DNA from: Tetmemena sp. SeJ-2015
Taxonomy: Eukaryota; Ciliophora; Spirotrichea; Sporadotrichida; Oxytrichidae
Assembly (NCBI GenBank): GCA_027382625.1
Contig: JAJKFJ010022540.1
Span: forward strand, 1-63,454
Reading direction: 5' to 3'
Length of the DNA stretch: 63,454 nt
Below are positions 32,547 to 47,500 of this stretch, in pieces. A program made the position numbers and the translations under genes. The notes beneath the pieces were generated by a model. That model was not told where the DNA came from and ran no database searches. It was given only the letters and a program-made list of their open reading frames with translations. The stretch's first letter is position 1. The number at the start of each line of letters is the position of its first letter.

Positions 32547-35500
32547 TTCTGCTGCGATATTTTGATTTCTGAGTTCATTTAAAAAATACATCGTAAATAC
32601 ATATATTTTCTTGACCCCTTAAATATATTGAAAGCATATTTAATGATCATAAAGTAATAGAGCTTCCTTAAAATAATTATCTTAATTTTAATTATAGTTT
32701 CCTATGAAACAGCTACAAATACTTGGAAATTAAGTTTTACTCAAATTAAATTGATTCTAATTATAATTGCTACAATTTCTAAAATGGGGTAATTCTATAA
32801 TGCTACAACTGTCAAAATATAACTGTCTAAAATTCTAGTTTCAAAAGTATTACAAAAGCAATAGACTTCAATTAAGAAATAGCAGGATTCTTTTGGATGG
32901 ATGATAAAACAAGGGTGGCTCAATTCAAAAACTTATAATTTAATGACATAGTTTCTGAGGGAAACATGCTCATGCAAATTAGATAAATGAATGGGACTAT
33001 CAATATATCAGATTGTTATTTTCAAAATATCCATTCTTATGAAAAAGAGGGAGGCCTGATTTCATCAATCTATGATCGGACGTATTTTGAAGAAATAGAC
33101 CTAATGAAAATAGGAAGATCCTTAGTTCATAATTTAACTGTTCAAATTATTGTTTGAAATTGATATGTTTATATTATAAGCTTTATAAATTACAAGAGCC
33201 ACCTAATGTAGAAATTTTAAATCATTTTTTTTAAATTAAAAAAATTTGATTAACTAATCAATCAATTAATTATCTTTAAATTATTAAAATTTAATTATAT
33301 TTCGCAATTAAATTAATTTTTGTCATTTAATTATTTCATTCCTTTTCAAATCTTAATTATAGTAATTCAAGCTTCATTTAAATTAGATCCTCTTAGAATA
33401 AAACTTATTTTTTACTTTTTATTACAAAAATAGTTTAGTTACTACATAAAGATGCTATGAAATAATTTCCAAAATATAATAACATATATAAATTTTATTT
33501 TTGTGAATGCAGCAGTGATTCAACTGAAGCCCAAAGCTATAAGATTTTGGGGAGGTAATTATTAAATTCATTAAAATTCATAAAATCTATTTAATTTTTA
33601 TAAAAAATAGATATATTTTTTATACTTAATTTTATTGTGGTACCAATGTATTTCTTAAATAAAATTTGAGGATTTAATAAGTCCTTGAACCCTATAAGAA
33701 GTCTTACTTTGGAGGACTGCTATTTTTAATAAATAACATCAGAATAAACAGGAGCTATTTTAAAAGTAGAGGGAATGACCTACGATGTTAACTAAACTAT
33801 AATTCTTAAAATATATTTTCAATCACTCAAAAATATTAAAAAATTTCTCTTTTGATATAAATCATTTTTTAGAAATTTCATGATAACTACAATAAAAATA
33901 ATTAAAAAAATTAAAGTTTATGTTAAGAATGTAACAGTGAAGCAAAGTTATGCCTTGAGAGGAGCCATCTTTGATCTTGGTTATATATACGATGTTTTTT
34001 AAATAACTAATCTGCAAGTTGAATGTTAAATTAATATTTGGTTCTTTAAACATGATTTAAAATTTTTTTTTACATTTTTTGTATAACAGTTTTAAAAAAA
34101 TTTCTTTTTATAATATAAAAATATTATTTGGTGTTCAATAATCATTTAAAATCTTTTATACTAATTAATAAAGTTAAAATTTTGAATTAATTTTTTCTAG
34201 AATAATTAAAAAGAAAATATTAATATCACACCTCTCTTTCAATCTTATAAATGATTTACAGCTTAAAAATAATTCAATGACTAATTAAATCTTATTAAAA
34301 TGTAATTTTTTGAATGCTTAAAACCAAATGACCCTCTTCTTATTGATTTTTATAATTAAAATTAATATTATGACATTTATTTTAGATATACATGGTAGCA
34401 AATACTTATGCAATACACTTTCATATATTTTAAGCTATTTTATCAAATAAAGATTAAATCCATCATTTTATTGAATATGAAGGTGATTATCTTAATTTAA
34501 AAGGTATAAATAAAATACTTTATATTTCTACAGAATGAAAAAGCACATTTCCTTAGGATTCTGAAATGCTAACATAAATTATGCTATGATATGTTAAATT
34601 CTTAATCTTAATGCGTTAATAAAAGTTAAAAATAATTAAATAAATATATGTTCTTATTGACTCTCATATCAGCTAACTCAGACGTCACAATCTAAGTTTT
34701 ATCTATTTAATTTAAATCAAGGATCAGTCATAGAGATTGGTCTCAAAACATACAAATTTAGTTTTGATCTATAATAATTTAAATTTAAAAAAAAAGATAG
34801 TCAATATACTGCTACTATATTTATATATAATTTAATACACAAGCCAAAAATAAATTGTAGAATCTTTAATTCATCACAATAATTATTTATATATACTTTA
34901 AGTAAATTGTTACGATAATAAAAATATATCGATTTTAAGGATTCATTTATACATAAAATTGTGCTTAACAAAGCAGAGGATTAAATATATAAGGCACAGA
35001 GAAATAATGATTTTCCAATGAGGGAGAAATAAATATTTTTATCATTACAAAAATATATAATTAATTAATTTTTATTGAGATTAATTAATTTATCTTTTCC
35101 CTGCTTTTTGTTGTTTATTAATTTTAATTTTGACGAAATGAACGACCCTTATTATGAAAGTTATTTTCTTTTGGAAATGTTTGATTTAGTTTTAATTTAA
35201 CCTAATATATGTGTTATAGCAATATGACGTGAATGAAATGTTCATTTCATAATCTAGTTTCAATAACTGCATTTCTTATGATTAGGGAGGAGCAATAAAG
35301 ATTCTCCAAAGCAGGAAATATATATTCATTAGAAACTCTACTTTTGTAAATAACTCTGCATTAATTTTCATTTATAATGCAAATTAATATATAATTATAT
35401 AATTTTTATCAATAAATTCTTGAAAATCTATTTTTTAATAAAAAAGTGTTTATTTAGCAGAAAATAGTCACTAATGGATTATAATTGTTAGAGTACATTA

Positions 35501-38500
35501 ATTTAAAGGTAAATTTTAATTCGGTATTTTGCAAAATTAAAAGTATGATAATTGTAAAATTTCTTAATTATAATTAAAGCTTAGATCATATTACTTCTTC
35601 CTCTTTTGAGAAAAGCTAATTTTAATTTATAAGCATTTAAAAATATAATTTTCATTATTTTTCAAGTAATTTTGAAAAGCTATACATTTATTTGCTTTAT
35701 TTTAAATAATTTATCTTTAAATAATAATACAATAATGCATAAATGGGTGGCGCGATCTCATTATTTGTGGCTGATGCTACAATAGAGAATTGCATATTTA
35801 TTGTTAAGAAAACAAGTAAACAAAAAAGACAATTTTTTTTAATTAAAATCATATTTAAGGAATATTATCAGTATTATCTTGTCGAATAAAACAAAAAATT
35901 TGAATGTATAAAGAATTATCCTCATTGAAACTTTTAAAATAACTGTATTAAAAATAAAAATATAAACTTTTTTTTCATAGTTAAGAGTTTTATCTCAAAG
36001 GTAAGTTGAGTTAAAAAAATTATGAATGTAAAATTAATTGTCTAAATTAAATTTTTCTAGCTTTTAAAATAACAAAATATTTTATTCAAAAAATATATAC
36101 TATTTGCATCATAATTATATAAATGAATATATATGAGGCTGGTTGTTTTATTTTTAGGATATCAACAACTCAGCTCAAATTTAATCTTACAAAAATTCTA
36201 AATTGTTATATTAATAAATAACCCATTATTTGGTTTGTTTTGAAAGATTAAATTGGTGGAGCTATCGCAATACTGAATCCTTTCTTTACATCTAAAATTA
36301 TTTCTACTAAAGGAATAAATAACAGAGCAGCAATAAGTGGAGGATTAAAATTCCAAAATATAGCCTTTTCTATTTATATTGTAAATTAAAGAATTATTCT
36401 ATTATTAAAATGAGCATCAAAAGTTTTTTTTCTCTGGTATATATGCATCTATAGAAAAGAAATTTTATTAAAATTAGAGAAGAGATAAAATAAAAAAATA
36501 ATGAATAATTCAATATTTTAAGTCATAATAATATTTTCGATTTATTTAAAAGATTATTTTGCATGGGTTATATTCCTTGCAGCTGTGCAACTTAAAGCAA
36601 TCAATAGGGTATATTGTGGTAAATAATATTTGAATATATAACTTCATTTTTTCTCAAATATTTTTCTAAGCACAGTTAATTAAACCGATAATCAAACTCA
36701 AATAATTATTTTACTCAAAATTATTTAGAGAAAAAATTGTTGATACATAAATATTAACTCTTTAAATTTCAATCATTATATATGCTTGTGTTTCTGATGC
36801 TATAATCTTTCTTTTTCTTCATAATTTTATTGAAATTCTTATTTAAATAAATATATTTTACTCAAGGGTTATTTTTTTGGGATGTCATATTATCCCTTTA
36901 ATAATAAATTGATAATACGCTTACGATTATTATCATTCAGGAGTCTCGATATAGCTTTAGTATTCTAATATTTCTAACCAAGAAAAAATTTTCATTTTAA
37001 TTAGCTTCCAAAATTAAAAAGCTCATTTTAATCTTCTCTTTATTTAGATATTTTAACTTAGATTATAACTAATTTTCTGTTTTAATGTGATTTTAATATT
37101 TTTCGCTAATACGGGGAGCGCTTAATTCACAATTATAAGAATAAAAATTCTCATAATCGAAGCTTCCATACTATCTATCTATTTCTGAATAATTTTGTTA
37201 AAAAACTTTATAATCAGAAGATAATTAAAGCATTATAAAATTATGATTAGAAATAAAACTTCAGAATCTATCAACAATTTAATTTTCTATTTATTTTTGA
37301 AATAAAAACTAAGCTCAAAATATCACAGGCAGTATGGCAAAATATAATATAAATTCTCTATCTGAATTTTCATTATAATTTCATTGTTAAAATTTTTATT
37401 TTTTAAATAATATCACTTCGCTATAATATAAATACTATTTTAATTAAAAAAAAATTCATCAATATCTCTGATATCATTTATTTAAAATTTTATGATATAC
37501 TGAGAGAATCTAAAACCTTTTTTAAAATAATAATTATATGATAAGATTAGATATTATTTCTTATGAAAATTATATATAAGAAATGACTAGATATATTTAA
37601 TTACGAAAATGGCTTAAAATTATATTTTTCAAACTCTCTAATCATAGATTGATATACAATTTTTCGCATCAATTATATATCAATAGAGAGGCTTCACCAA
37701 TATCACAAATAATCACCAAATTAAAATCTTTATCAGTTTAGAATTATTAAAAATAGAATTAAAAGAGGGAAATTTAATCATCATTTAATAAAAGAATCTA
37801 TTAATTCAAGTATCTATAACTATTATGGTTGAGAATTTTGTAAGTTTAATAGCAGTAATATTTAAAATTAGTAAATTAAAATTAAGAAGTAGTTAAATAT
37901 ATTTTAAGCAAAATATGGTGGAGCCATTCACATTGCAAACAAGAACCTTGTCTTTTATTCAGTAAATATAATTAGAATAAATTATTTTATGGCTAAAGTA
38001 TATAGGATTAAAATTACCTAATAAATTCCAGAACTTCAAAAAGATTTTTTTTCTTTAAACGTATCATTGAATAAATTGATAAATGATAAGTAATCATTCT
38101 TTAATGTAGTGCAAATGTAATTGTGCTGATAGTATCTTAGTAGTTTCCTTTTTGAATATCTATAAAGATAAAACAACATAAGAGCTTGATTTAAATTGCT
38201 TTAATTGAATCTCTTTAAATTTTAAGCTCTAAAAAGTTAATTTTTTGTTGGATTTATTATTAATTTTATTGAAATTTATGGTTCGTAATTTGTGTATAAT
38301 AAATTAAAGAGTTTTTATTTAATTTAAGACAAAATATTTTTAGTTTATAAATTATATAAATGTCGTAATCATAATAAAAAAATATTAAGGCAAATTAAAA
38401 CTATTTATTTATAATTACTCTTCCAATAATCTTATTATACAACTTACTTGAAAAACACAGCATAAAAGTTTGGTGGAGTTATCTATCACTTCAGTAGTCC

Positions 38501-41500
38501 GCTTTTTAAAATTTTAAAAATTCATTGCTATTACAATTTCCCTTAAATATATTACGATATTGCGACGAAATATAATTTTGAAAATATATAATATAATTAT
38601 GGTATGCTCATTATAAAAATATAGCTCATTATCTTATAAATATCTAATAAAAATGGAGCATTTTTACAAAATATAATAAGAGAAATAAGAAATTATTATA
38701 CTTATAATTCAATTTTGTTTTTTGATAGCCTAAGAAAATTACATTTAATCTCACTCTTGATTGTTTAATTAATATCTACATTAATTTTAATTATTTGAGT
38801 TTATCTATGCAGATTTTTATAGATAAAATTTTATCATTTTTAGTTCAGTTATAATTTTGAAATAATATAATCTAATTTTGTATTATAATTTTAATTTTGG
38901 ATTCGATTTTCTAAATTTATTCAGAATTTTGCCTCCTAAAGGTCAATTATTTTATTCTACTGACTTAGATTATTTTATTTAAAAAATTAATTAATTAAAA
39001 TTAAATCCTATTTAATGATAAATAATTAAACTAAAAATATAAAGATATATGGGTATCAAGGCTTAACTATAATAAATCTGCTTGAGGGAAATGAAGTTGA
39101 CTGTAACTTTAATTTAAATTAAGATTTTTAAATTATTTTATACATAATTTAATGATAATCCTTATACTCATAAGTAAATAGTTATAATATTTATTTAAAA
39201 GTGATTTTAATAAAAGTGATTAACTCTTCATATTGAAATTTTTACTTTTAATATTCCACAAAAAATATAAAAAAATTATAATTAATGGTCTACTAAAATA
39301 GCAATTTGAGCTTCTTTAAGTCTAAAAGAGTTAGGTTAGCATCCATAATTTTAATAAGCTGCACAATAGCAATATATGTTTTATACAGAAGCGAGGATTT
39401 TGACTCAATCTAGGTGCTCTAAAGCTTTAAATATTATAAGAAAATTAGTATTAATCTACTTTAGTTAATTTCTTTCTTTCAAATTCAAGTTTATAACAAA
39501 AATACTAAATTATTAATCATATCTCAATTTCATTTTAATTTTAAGGAATGGATTTAGCCACTCTAATCAGTAGTTATTACCAGTTCTAAACATCAATTTC
39601 ATTACAAAAATGTGAGAGTGCCATACTCTGCACGTACAGTAGCAAGGACGCCCAAAAAAGAACCCTTTGTTCTGGCAATTGTTTGAGAGTTGTTCCCTTT
39701 TTAGGAAGGAATAGAGCAACCCCCGGATCTCCCCTCGCATCGTCATACATATTAGTGACTGAGATTCAGGATAGTTTAAAATCTCCAAACATATTACAAA
39801 CGATTGTTTTGAGAGCTTCTTCTCATCAGCAAGAATTGCTTTGAGGAACGAGATCTTTTTTCCATAATTGTCGGAAGGAACAAACCAAATAAGATTATTG
39901 GGTTAAATCCATATGAGAGTTTTACCTTGCTAAGTGAGGTACCCGTAGAGGTCTTCCTTGTTCGGAACCTGTTGCTCATCTCTTTCGCTTCCACTCTAAT
40001 CGCTTAACATTCAAGTTTTCCCCCATCTTGCTCGAGTACTCGTGTTCTATTTGAAAAAACAAAGTTAAAATTATTGATCTAGATCCGACCCACGAAGTAA
40101 GCTAGTAATATTTTAATTAAAAAGAGAGCTAAATTAATTAAGTTTTCCAAAATTTATTAGAATAAATTTTAAATTTTGTTTTTAACTTTCAAAATACTTC
40201 AAATCTTATATACTTCGACGCATACTCAACTCCAGGGACATATCTTAATCAAAAAAATTGCCTTGTATAGAATTGTCAAATTAATTAAGGAAAAAGTCTC
40301 TAAACGTAAAAATTATTTTAAAAATTGTATTTTATTGAAGTTTATCCTTTCTATCAAATAAATGGGAGTTTTAATTGTTTAAAGCATTATGGAAATTATT
40401 TCTTTTATTTTAACATATTTAATGCTATACGAAATAGTTCAAGCAAATTTTTGGGACTATTTAGTCATTTAAATTAATTTTATTCAATTTAAATTTGGCT
40501 AATTTTTAATTGAAAAACTTAACCATTTGAATTATAACGAAAATCTAAGGGAAAAAGGTATTACTAATTTAACGTTGATTTTTTAAATTGTTAAAACCCA
40601 ATTAACTTTGAAAGAATTAACGTAATTGGGAAAGGGGAAAAAATATATATAGGGGGCCCTTAGGGAAATCAGCCATTAGACATATAATGTAAGTAAAAAA
40701 CGAAAAGAGATTAATAGGCTAAAAATTTAAATAAGACACCCGTAAAATTAAACTTAATTAATTAAAAAATTTTTTAAAAAAAATTTTTTTATAACCCCCC
40801 CCGCCCCACTCATTAAAATTTTAGTTTAATAATTTTCCCCCCACCACCCAAAACGAGCACGAAACTCAAAGTAAAATTATCTTTCTTTTTAAATATATTT
40901 AAAATCATTTAAAGAGAAATTTTGGAATACTTCAAAACATTGTTGGAATTAGGCTAAATTCCAAATTAAAATTTTGGATTATTTTGAAAAATGAAAAAAA
41001 AAAATTTTTAAAAAAATTTTTTAAAACTTACTTTTGACTTTTTGTAGTTTTCGTCCGTTTTGGGGGGTGGGGGGGGCCTGAATTAAAACTATAAATTTAA
41101 TGAGTGGGCGCGGGGGGGCTGTGGGGAAAAAACTCCATTTCTAAATTTTTTTAAAAGTAATTAAATTATATTTACTGGTGTCTATATTTAAAATTTTTTT
41201 AAAGCCCTATTAATTTTCTTTTGCGATTTTTATTTTTTCTAATGGCTGAGTTCCCAAAAGGGCCCTATTTAAAATTTTTTTCCTTCCAATTACGTTAATT
41301 TTAAAAATTTAAATTTTAGGTTTTAACAATTTAAAATTTTAAAATTTAAAATTTAAAATTTTTTGTTTTGGCTTTTTTGGCCCATCATTTTAAAAAATTT
41401 TATAGCTCTTTTCCTCCATTTGAATTAAATAACAGATTAATTATATAAAGCTACCCATGAATAAAATAATTATTCAAAGGAATATTATCTTTGAAACTTA

Positions 41501-44500
41501 ATTGTTTATGTCTTACTGTTTCATTTATTCTCATTCAACTAACTATTTTCTTCTTTAGTAAAAATTTTTAAAATATAAATAAAAATTAAAAGGATTTTAA
41601 AAAAATTTTTTTTTTTTAAATTTTTAACTTTTTAATTTTTAAAAATTTTCCCAAAGGGAAATTTATTTTTAAAAATTTGGGAATTTTAATTAACCCCTTT
41701 AAATATAAAAAAGATATTTTTATCAATATAAGAGTAGTTACAGTAATAACCGAGGCTTAAAGGGTGGTATTTATTCAGTTTATTATTCGACTATGAAGAT
41801 TGAGAGTTCTATAATATTTTTATTTCTGATCCAAAATAATAATATAATAAGGGTAATGATCTTTCAATTAAATTATGTCAATAAAAGCACTTCTTCGTAA
41901 CTTAAAGCCTGCAAAATATAGAAGATAAAATTTGCGTTGGGGAAAAAAAATTGAAAGAAAAATAATATATTTTTTTTTTTAAACCCCCCTTTCCCAAATT
42001 TGAATTTTTAATTTTTTGGATTTGTTCAACTCCCCCATTAACCTTTTTTTTATAAAAAAATTTTACCCCTTTTTAATTTTAACGCTAAAAAATTTTTTTT
42101 TGGGAAAATCAATTTACAAAATTAAGATGCAAAATTTTTGCAAATTACCTTGGAAATTATATTTCTGCACTTAATAATCATCTATATTTTTATCATAAAT
42201 TATAAATAAAATGATATATTTTTATGTCTATATATAGTATACTTTTAATTTATGAGTTCTTCTTTCTAAAATAACTCCGCAATTAATGGTGGAGTACTAA
42301 GTTTAGAGTAGAGATCTTCCATTGAGATTTTATCGTCTTATTTTTATGGGAACTCTGCTGATTAAAAAGGAGGAGTTTTCTATGCAAAATATAGTGGAAT
42401 ATTTATCAGAAATAGCATTTTCATAAATAATTATGCCGATGAGGGCTCTGCTCTTTTTATGATTTATTCATAAAATGCTAATAGCTTCATTCAAGGCAGC
42501 AAATTCATTATGAATAGATCTATTATATTTATATGAATTACTTACTTAGCAATTTAAATAAATTGGGATTAAAGTATTTTTATAATGATAGGCATTTTAA
42601 AAATAAAGACAACAATAATTTTGCATAACTGGTCAGAAATTCAGCTCTAACAGTAAAATCATTGAGTATGGTAGAATTCAAAATAGTTATCTTTTGTCCA
42701 AGTTATACAGAAGCAAATAGAATTTTATTTTGGAAAAATCGGGGATGAGAGTATTATATACTTAAGTATGACAAATAAACTGTATTTTTTAAGTACCTAT
42801 AATTAATATTATGGTAGACTTTGACTAAATTCATCTTATTATCAAGATTTATTAATTTTCTAAATTTAAATGATCTAGGAAGAGTTTAATGACGATAGTG
42901 TAGTCAAAAGATTTTTTAACTTCTTCTTTGCTATTTTAAGACAACTATTCGGAAGAAGGAACGGATGGAATATGTGTTATTAACTCAGCTTTTAGAATTT
43001 ATGGATCAACTTTCGAACAAACTTAACCCCAAGATAATTTTGTAATGGCAAAGTCCAATAAAAAAGGAGGATTCATTCAAGCATTATTTGGCTCTCTAAT
43101 TGATATGCTAAAATTATTTTTAATTTAATTATATAGGGTGAATTTAATTAGATGATAGAGGGATTATAAAAATATTAATTAATGATGCTTTTAATATGAT
43201 AATCCATCAGCAAACAATTATTAATACTAAGAGATAGAATCGAAATAGATAATTAAGAATCATCGATCTTCTTTCTAAAATTCATTCAGATCTTTCCTAG
43301 TTAGCTATGTATAAGTGCATTCAAAATTATTTATTATGTAAAGATTATCTAAAAAATGATATCATGAAAGAAAAATGTTATTTTTAATATTTCTAACTTA
43401 TATTTTAAATATTATATGGGGAGCACAAAGTTCATAAATGGCAAAGCAGATTAAGGAGGAGCAATTTATCTAGGAGGTAATTCAAATTTCACATCTAGCA
43501 GTCTTAATTTCTTTAATAACAAAGCCTAATATAGAGGAGGTGCAATATTCTCTACTTCATACAAGATATTTGCATGGGATTACTTTTTATGTTATCATAA
43601 AATAAAATTTAAAAGGTTTCAACCGAATTAGATTTAGTAAAATATGGGTAGGGGGAGGGACGGAAGTTAACTTCCCCCTATTTTATGGTAAAAAAGCAAA
43701 AAAGCCCATTTAGGCCAAGATCTGCAAAAAATGCTAAAAAAATGAAGAGATTTTTGAATTAGAAATTTTTTTATGAGGGTGTCAAAATCCACGGTTCCAG
43801 ATTTAGCTGAAAGTATCTAAAAACATTCTATAAGTCTAATTTACCTATAAAACTTATCATTTACATGATTTTGTGTAATTTTACTCCTTAACTAAAATTG
43901 TCCCATCATTTTTCTCAACGTTGCTTTTGGTTGTTTTCCTCTCTAACTAATTAGCATCTTTCCTTTACTATATTTTAAGAAGAGATTCTGCAAATGAAGT
44001 ACAAAATTAAGATGATATGATCTCTAGTCATATTTTATCTCTATCTCAGATTTTAACTCATTCATAGGAGTTCTGAAATATTTATCAAGGGTTACCTGCG
44101 CGTTTCTTTATTTAAGAATTGGTAATATAATTCTCAGCAAATATGAGGTGCTTTTATTTAAACCAATTATGTTGGATTTTAATATATGTAAGACGAACTC
44201 TCTGAAACAATTGACTCGAGAATTGCATAAATGAGACTCAGTGCTTTAGGAAGCGAAGAGTGCCCAGGAAAATGAAATGAATCAATTAGGTTAAACTTAA
44301 AGTATTTTTTAAGATGCTTTCAGATAAATCTGAAATCATAAATTTTTATCCTCATTGAAATTTCAAATTCAAAACTCTCTTCATTTTTTGGCATTTTCTG
44401 CTGATTTTGGCCGAATTGGGCAATTTTTTAGCTTTTTTTTACCATAAATAGGGAGAGGTTAACTTCCGTCCCCTCCCCAAAAATATTTATTAAAAATAAA

Positions 44501-47500
44501 TTAAATTTGTAGATATAAACTTCAGATTACTAATTTTTTATTGTATGAAATTATTTTGTGAAGGGTTGTAAAATTAATTTCACTTTGGTTAAAAATAGAT
44601 TTTTCGCGGAATTGCATTTAGTTACATAACACCAAATATTCCGCATACGAAGTACATATTTTGAAAATAATTTAGCAGGTGATTTAGGAGATGATATATT
44701 CATTTAAAATTCACAAAATGTTGCTGAGATTATTGATAATAATATCTACCACACAGTTGGAAAGTAATTTATCTCAGTTGAATCAGCAAATGCATATTGT
44801 CAAATAAATTAAAAAAATGAATAGAAAATTTCATAGAATTAATATAAAATAATAAAATACTTCGAAAGCGTTGTAGTATAAGGAGATAATGAAATAAAGT
44901 AATATAAGTCAAGAGGAGGAGGGATCAGATTTGTTAACAGTGTATTTCAAATCGTAGATAGCTATTTTTCTAATATTAGTTCAATGCAAGGAGGTGCAAT
45001 ATATGTCCAAGAAACTCCATAGGGGAAGCATTTTCTCTTTTTAATTTGAGATATATTTTAATTAAGTTATATATTCAAATCTAACGATTCTTCTTAGGAA
45101 ACATTTCCGACTATTTCTGAATTCTAAAATATTTATGTCTAATATGTATCTTAAAATATTTTTTTCATAATCGTGCTGGTATTACTGAATTTGAATCTAG
45201 CAAGTTAGCTATAATCAAATTTCATTAAGACTTATGGGATAAGACTAATATACTTTCTTTATACTTTGATAAAATGCTAGAAAAATGAACAGTTGCTTTG
45301 CAAATTTTGTTTTATAGTAACCAAAAATAAAACCTTGACTTAAAATTTTAGAGTGAATAAACTCTTTTGAAAAGACGAGCTACTCTCAATTCATATATTG
45401 AATAATAATACATTAAAAATAACGAATTTAAGTTATTTGTAAGATCCTTGTCCCAAATTTCCATTCTTTATTTAGTTTGGGAATAGATAAAAGCCTAACA
45501 TTATTACACATTTAAAAATTATTTTGTTTAGATTTAATTTTCTAACAAATTAAAAAATTTGTCTTTTTAAATTTAAGAGAAACTTATTTTTTATATAGAG
45601 TGAAAGAACAATTGATTGACTGATAGTATCTAAATATTCTAACTTAATTATACGGCATCATTCGAATTATTTCTCCTACAATTATTAATTAATCGGATGA
45701 GACTATTTATTTAATAACACTCATAAAATATAAGATAATCAAAAATTACTTTAAAAATATTAAATTCTGGTCTTTTCTAAGAAAATTTATTATTTAAATC
45801 TTTCTTTGCCTCAATTTGCTAAAAAGAATTAAATTATAATTATTACAGGTACAATATTCTAAAATTGCAGTGCTTATGAAGGAGGAGCGATTTATTTCTC
45901 AAACAGCAACTTCACTTAACTATGGAACGTATAGTTTAACTACAACACTGCAGTGACATATCCAAATCTTTAAGATTCTGGAAATGGAGGAGCAATTTAC
46001 TTAACCAGTGAGGGAATAACAAATTTATCAACAATAAGTATTGATACAGCTTGTATATTTGATTAGAACTTAGCAAAGAGTAAGGGAGGAGCCATCTATT
46101 GGGACTCTTATGAGCCATAAATTTATTTCAACGAAATAACCACTTCGAAATTACATCTAGTTTTTAGTTAATCAAAAATAAAATATATTTATTGATACAA
46201 AATAAATAAAATTTATTCGGCTTTTTAGTAAAATTTTTTGCTGTATACTAAAATGCTCCTTCTTTAGAAACTTCATTTATCTTTCTACAGTTTTAATTAA
46301 GATACTATATTTTTATCTAAAAATATAAAGTTTTTAGATGAGTGAATTATATTAAGATCAAATGTATCATATCTTTATATCATTAGTAGTCATTTTCATG
46401 AGTATTATTGTTATTTAATATTTTAAAGCCATTTTTACTCTCAAATTATTTATACATTTACTGAGCTTTAAATTATTTTATGATTTTTAATTTTTTAATA
46501 TAAAATTTTTAGGTAAAAAATTGTTGCCGAAATTTTCCAAAATAATTATGCAATAATCTATGGTTAAAATGTTGCCTCAACTCCTCAGAGATTAAAGTTA
46601 TTTCAAAATAATAATAGAAGGCTTTCTAATGTTCGATTTATATATATTTTGTATTTATTCACAGAAGAAAAAGACTTTTTATTAAGCCTGAGTAACTTTA
46701 GAAGTGGGTAAAGTATAGATGAATTCCAATTTGAGATTCAAGATATATATGGTCAGTTGATATCGTCTGATAATTCAAGCACTGCTATCTTACTGGTTAA
46801 TTAAACTCTCTCTCCAAAGAATTATCCCTCTATTGTAGAAGGCACTAGTTTTTATACTGCTGTTAATGGAGTAATAACTTTCACTAACACTACTTTCTTT
46901 GGTCTTCCAAACCACACTCATAGCTACTACATAACTTTAAACTCTATTGACATAACTACAGAAAGTAGCTAAAATCTTATGAGAGAATAAAGTTAGACTG
47001 ATTTAAATATCCATTTATCTATCAGTTTTAGAGAATGCATAATCGGTGAACAGTATACTCCATTTTAGTATGAATTATTATTATTATTAATTGTTAATCC
47101 ATCTGGAAAATGTCAAAGCTGCCCAGTTGGAACGTTTAGTTTGATTAAAATGACTAGTGAAGGTACTTGTTCGAGTTGCGCGGAAGGATTAGTGTGTTTG
47201 GGAGGATCCTAAATTGGACCTAAGCCAGGCTATTGGAGAAACGACATATCATCTATGGTTCAGAAATGTCTAAATTAAGATGCTTGCCTTGGAATGGTAT
47301 CTCCAAACTACAATACTTTAGGGGAATGTAAAGAAGGATATGAGGGTGTATTGTGCTCTTAATGCTAAAATGGATTCTATAGGACCTCAAGATAATATTA
47401 TCGCTTTTTATATAAATATAAAGAGTATAAGTGAAAATTTGAAGATTGCTTAAAAAGTAATATTATTTATTTTGTATTTTATATAAAATATAAGCTCATT

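Noticed and set aside
39567..39994. Reverse-strand genes of 66 and 73 codons in the GC-rich island
   Set aside because: The first-listed frame starts at TTG rather than ATG, the forward strand is equally open, and no motif could be recognised on either strand; kept only as an unexplained island.
40795..41126. C/G-rich arms at 40795-41126 as a complete 330-bp MITE
   Set aside because: The inverted match extends much further outward, so they are the inner part of the 40585-41332 foldback element.
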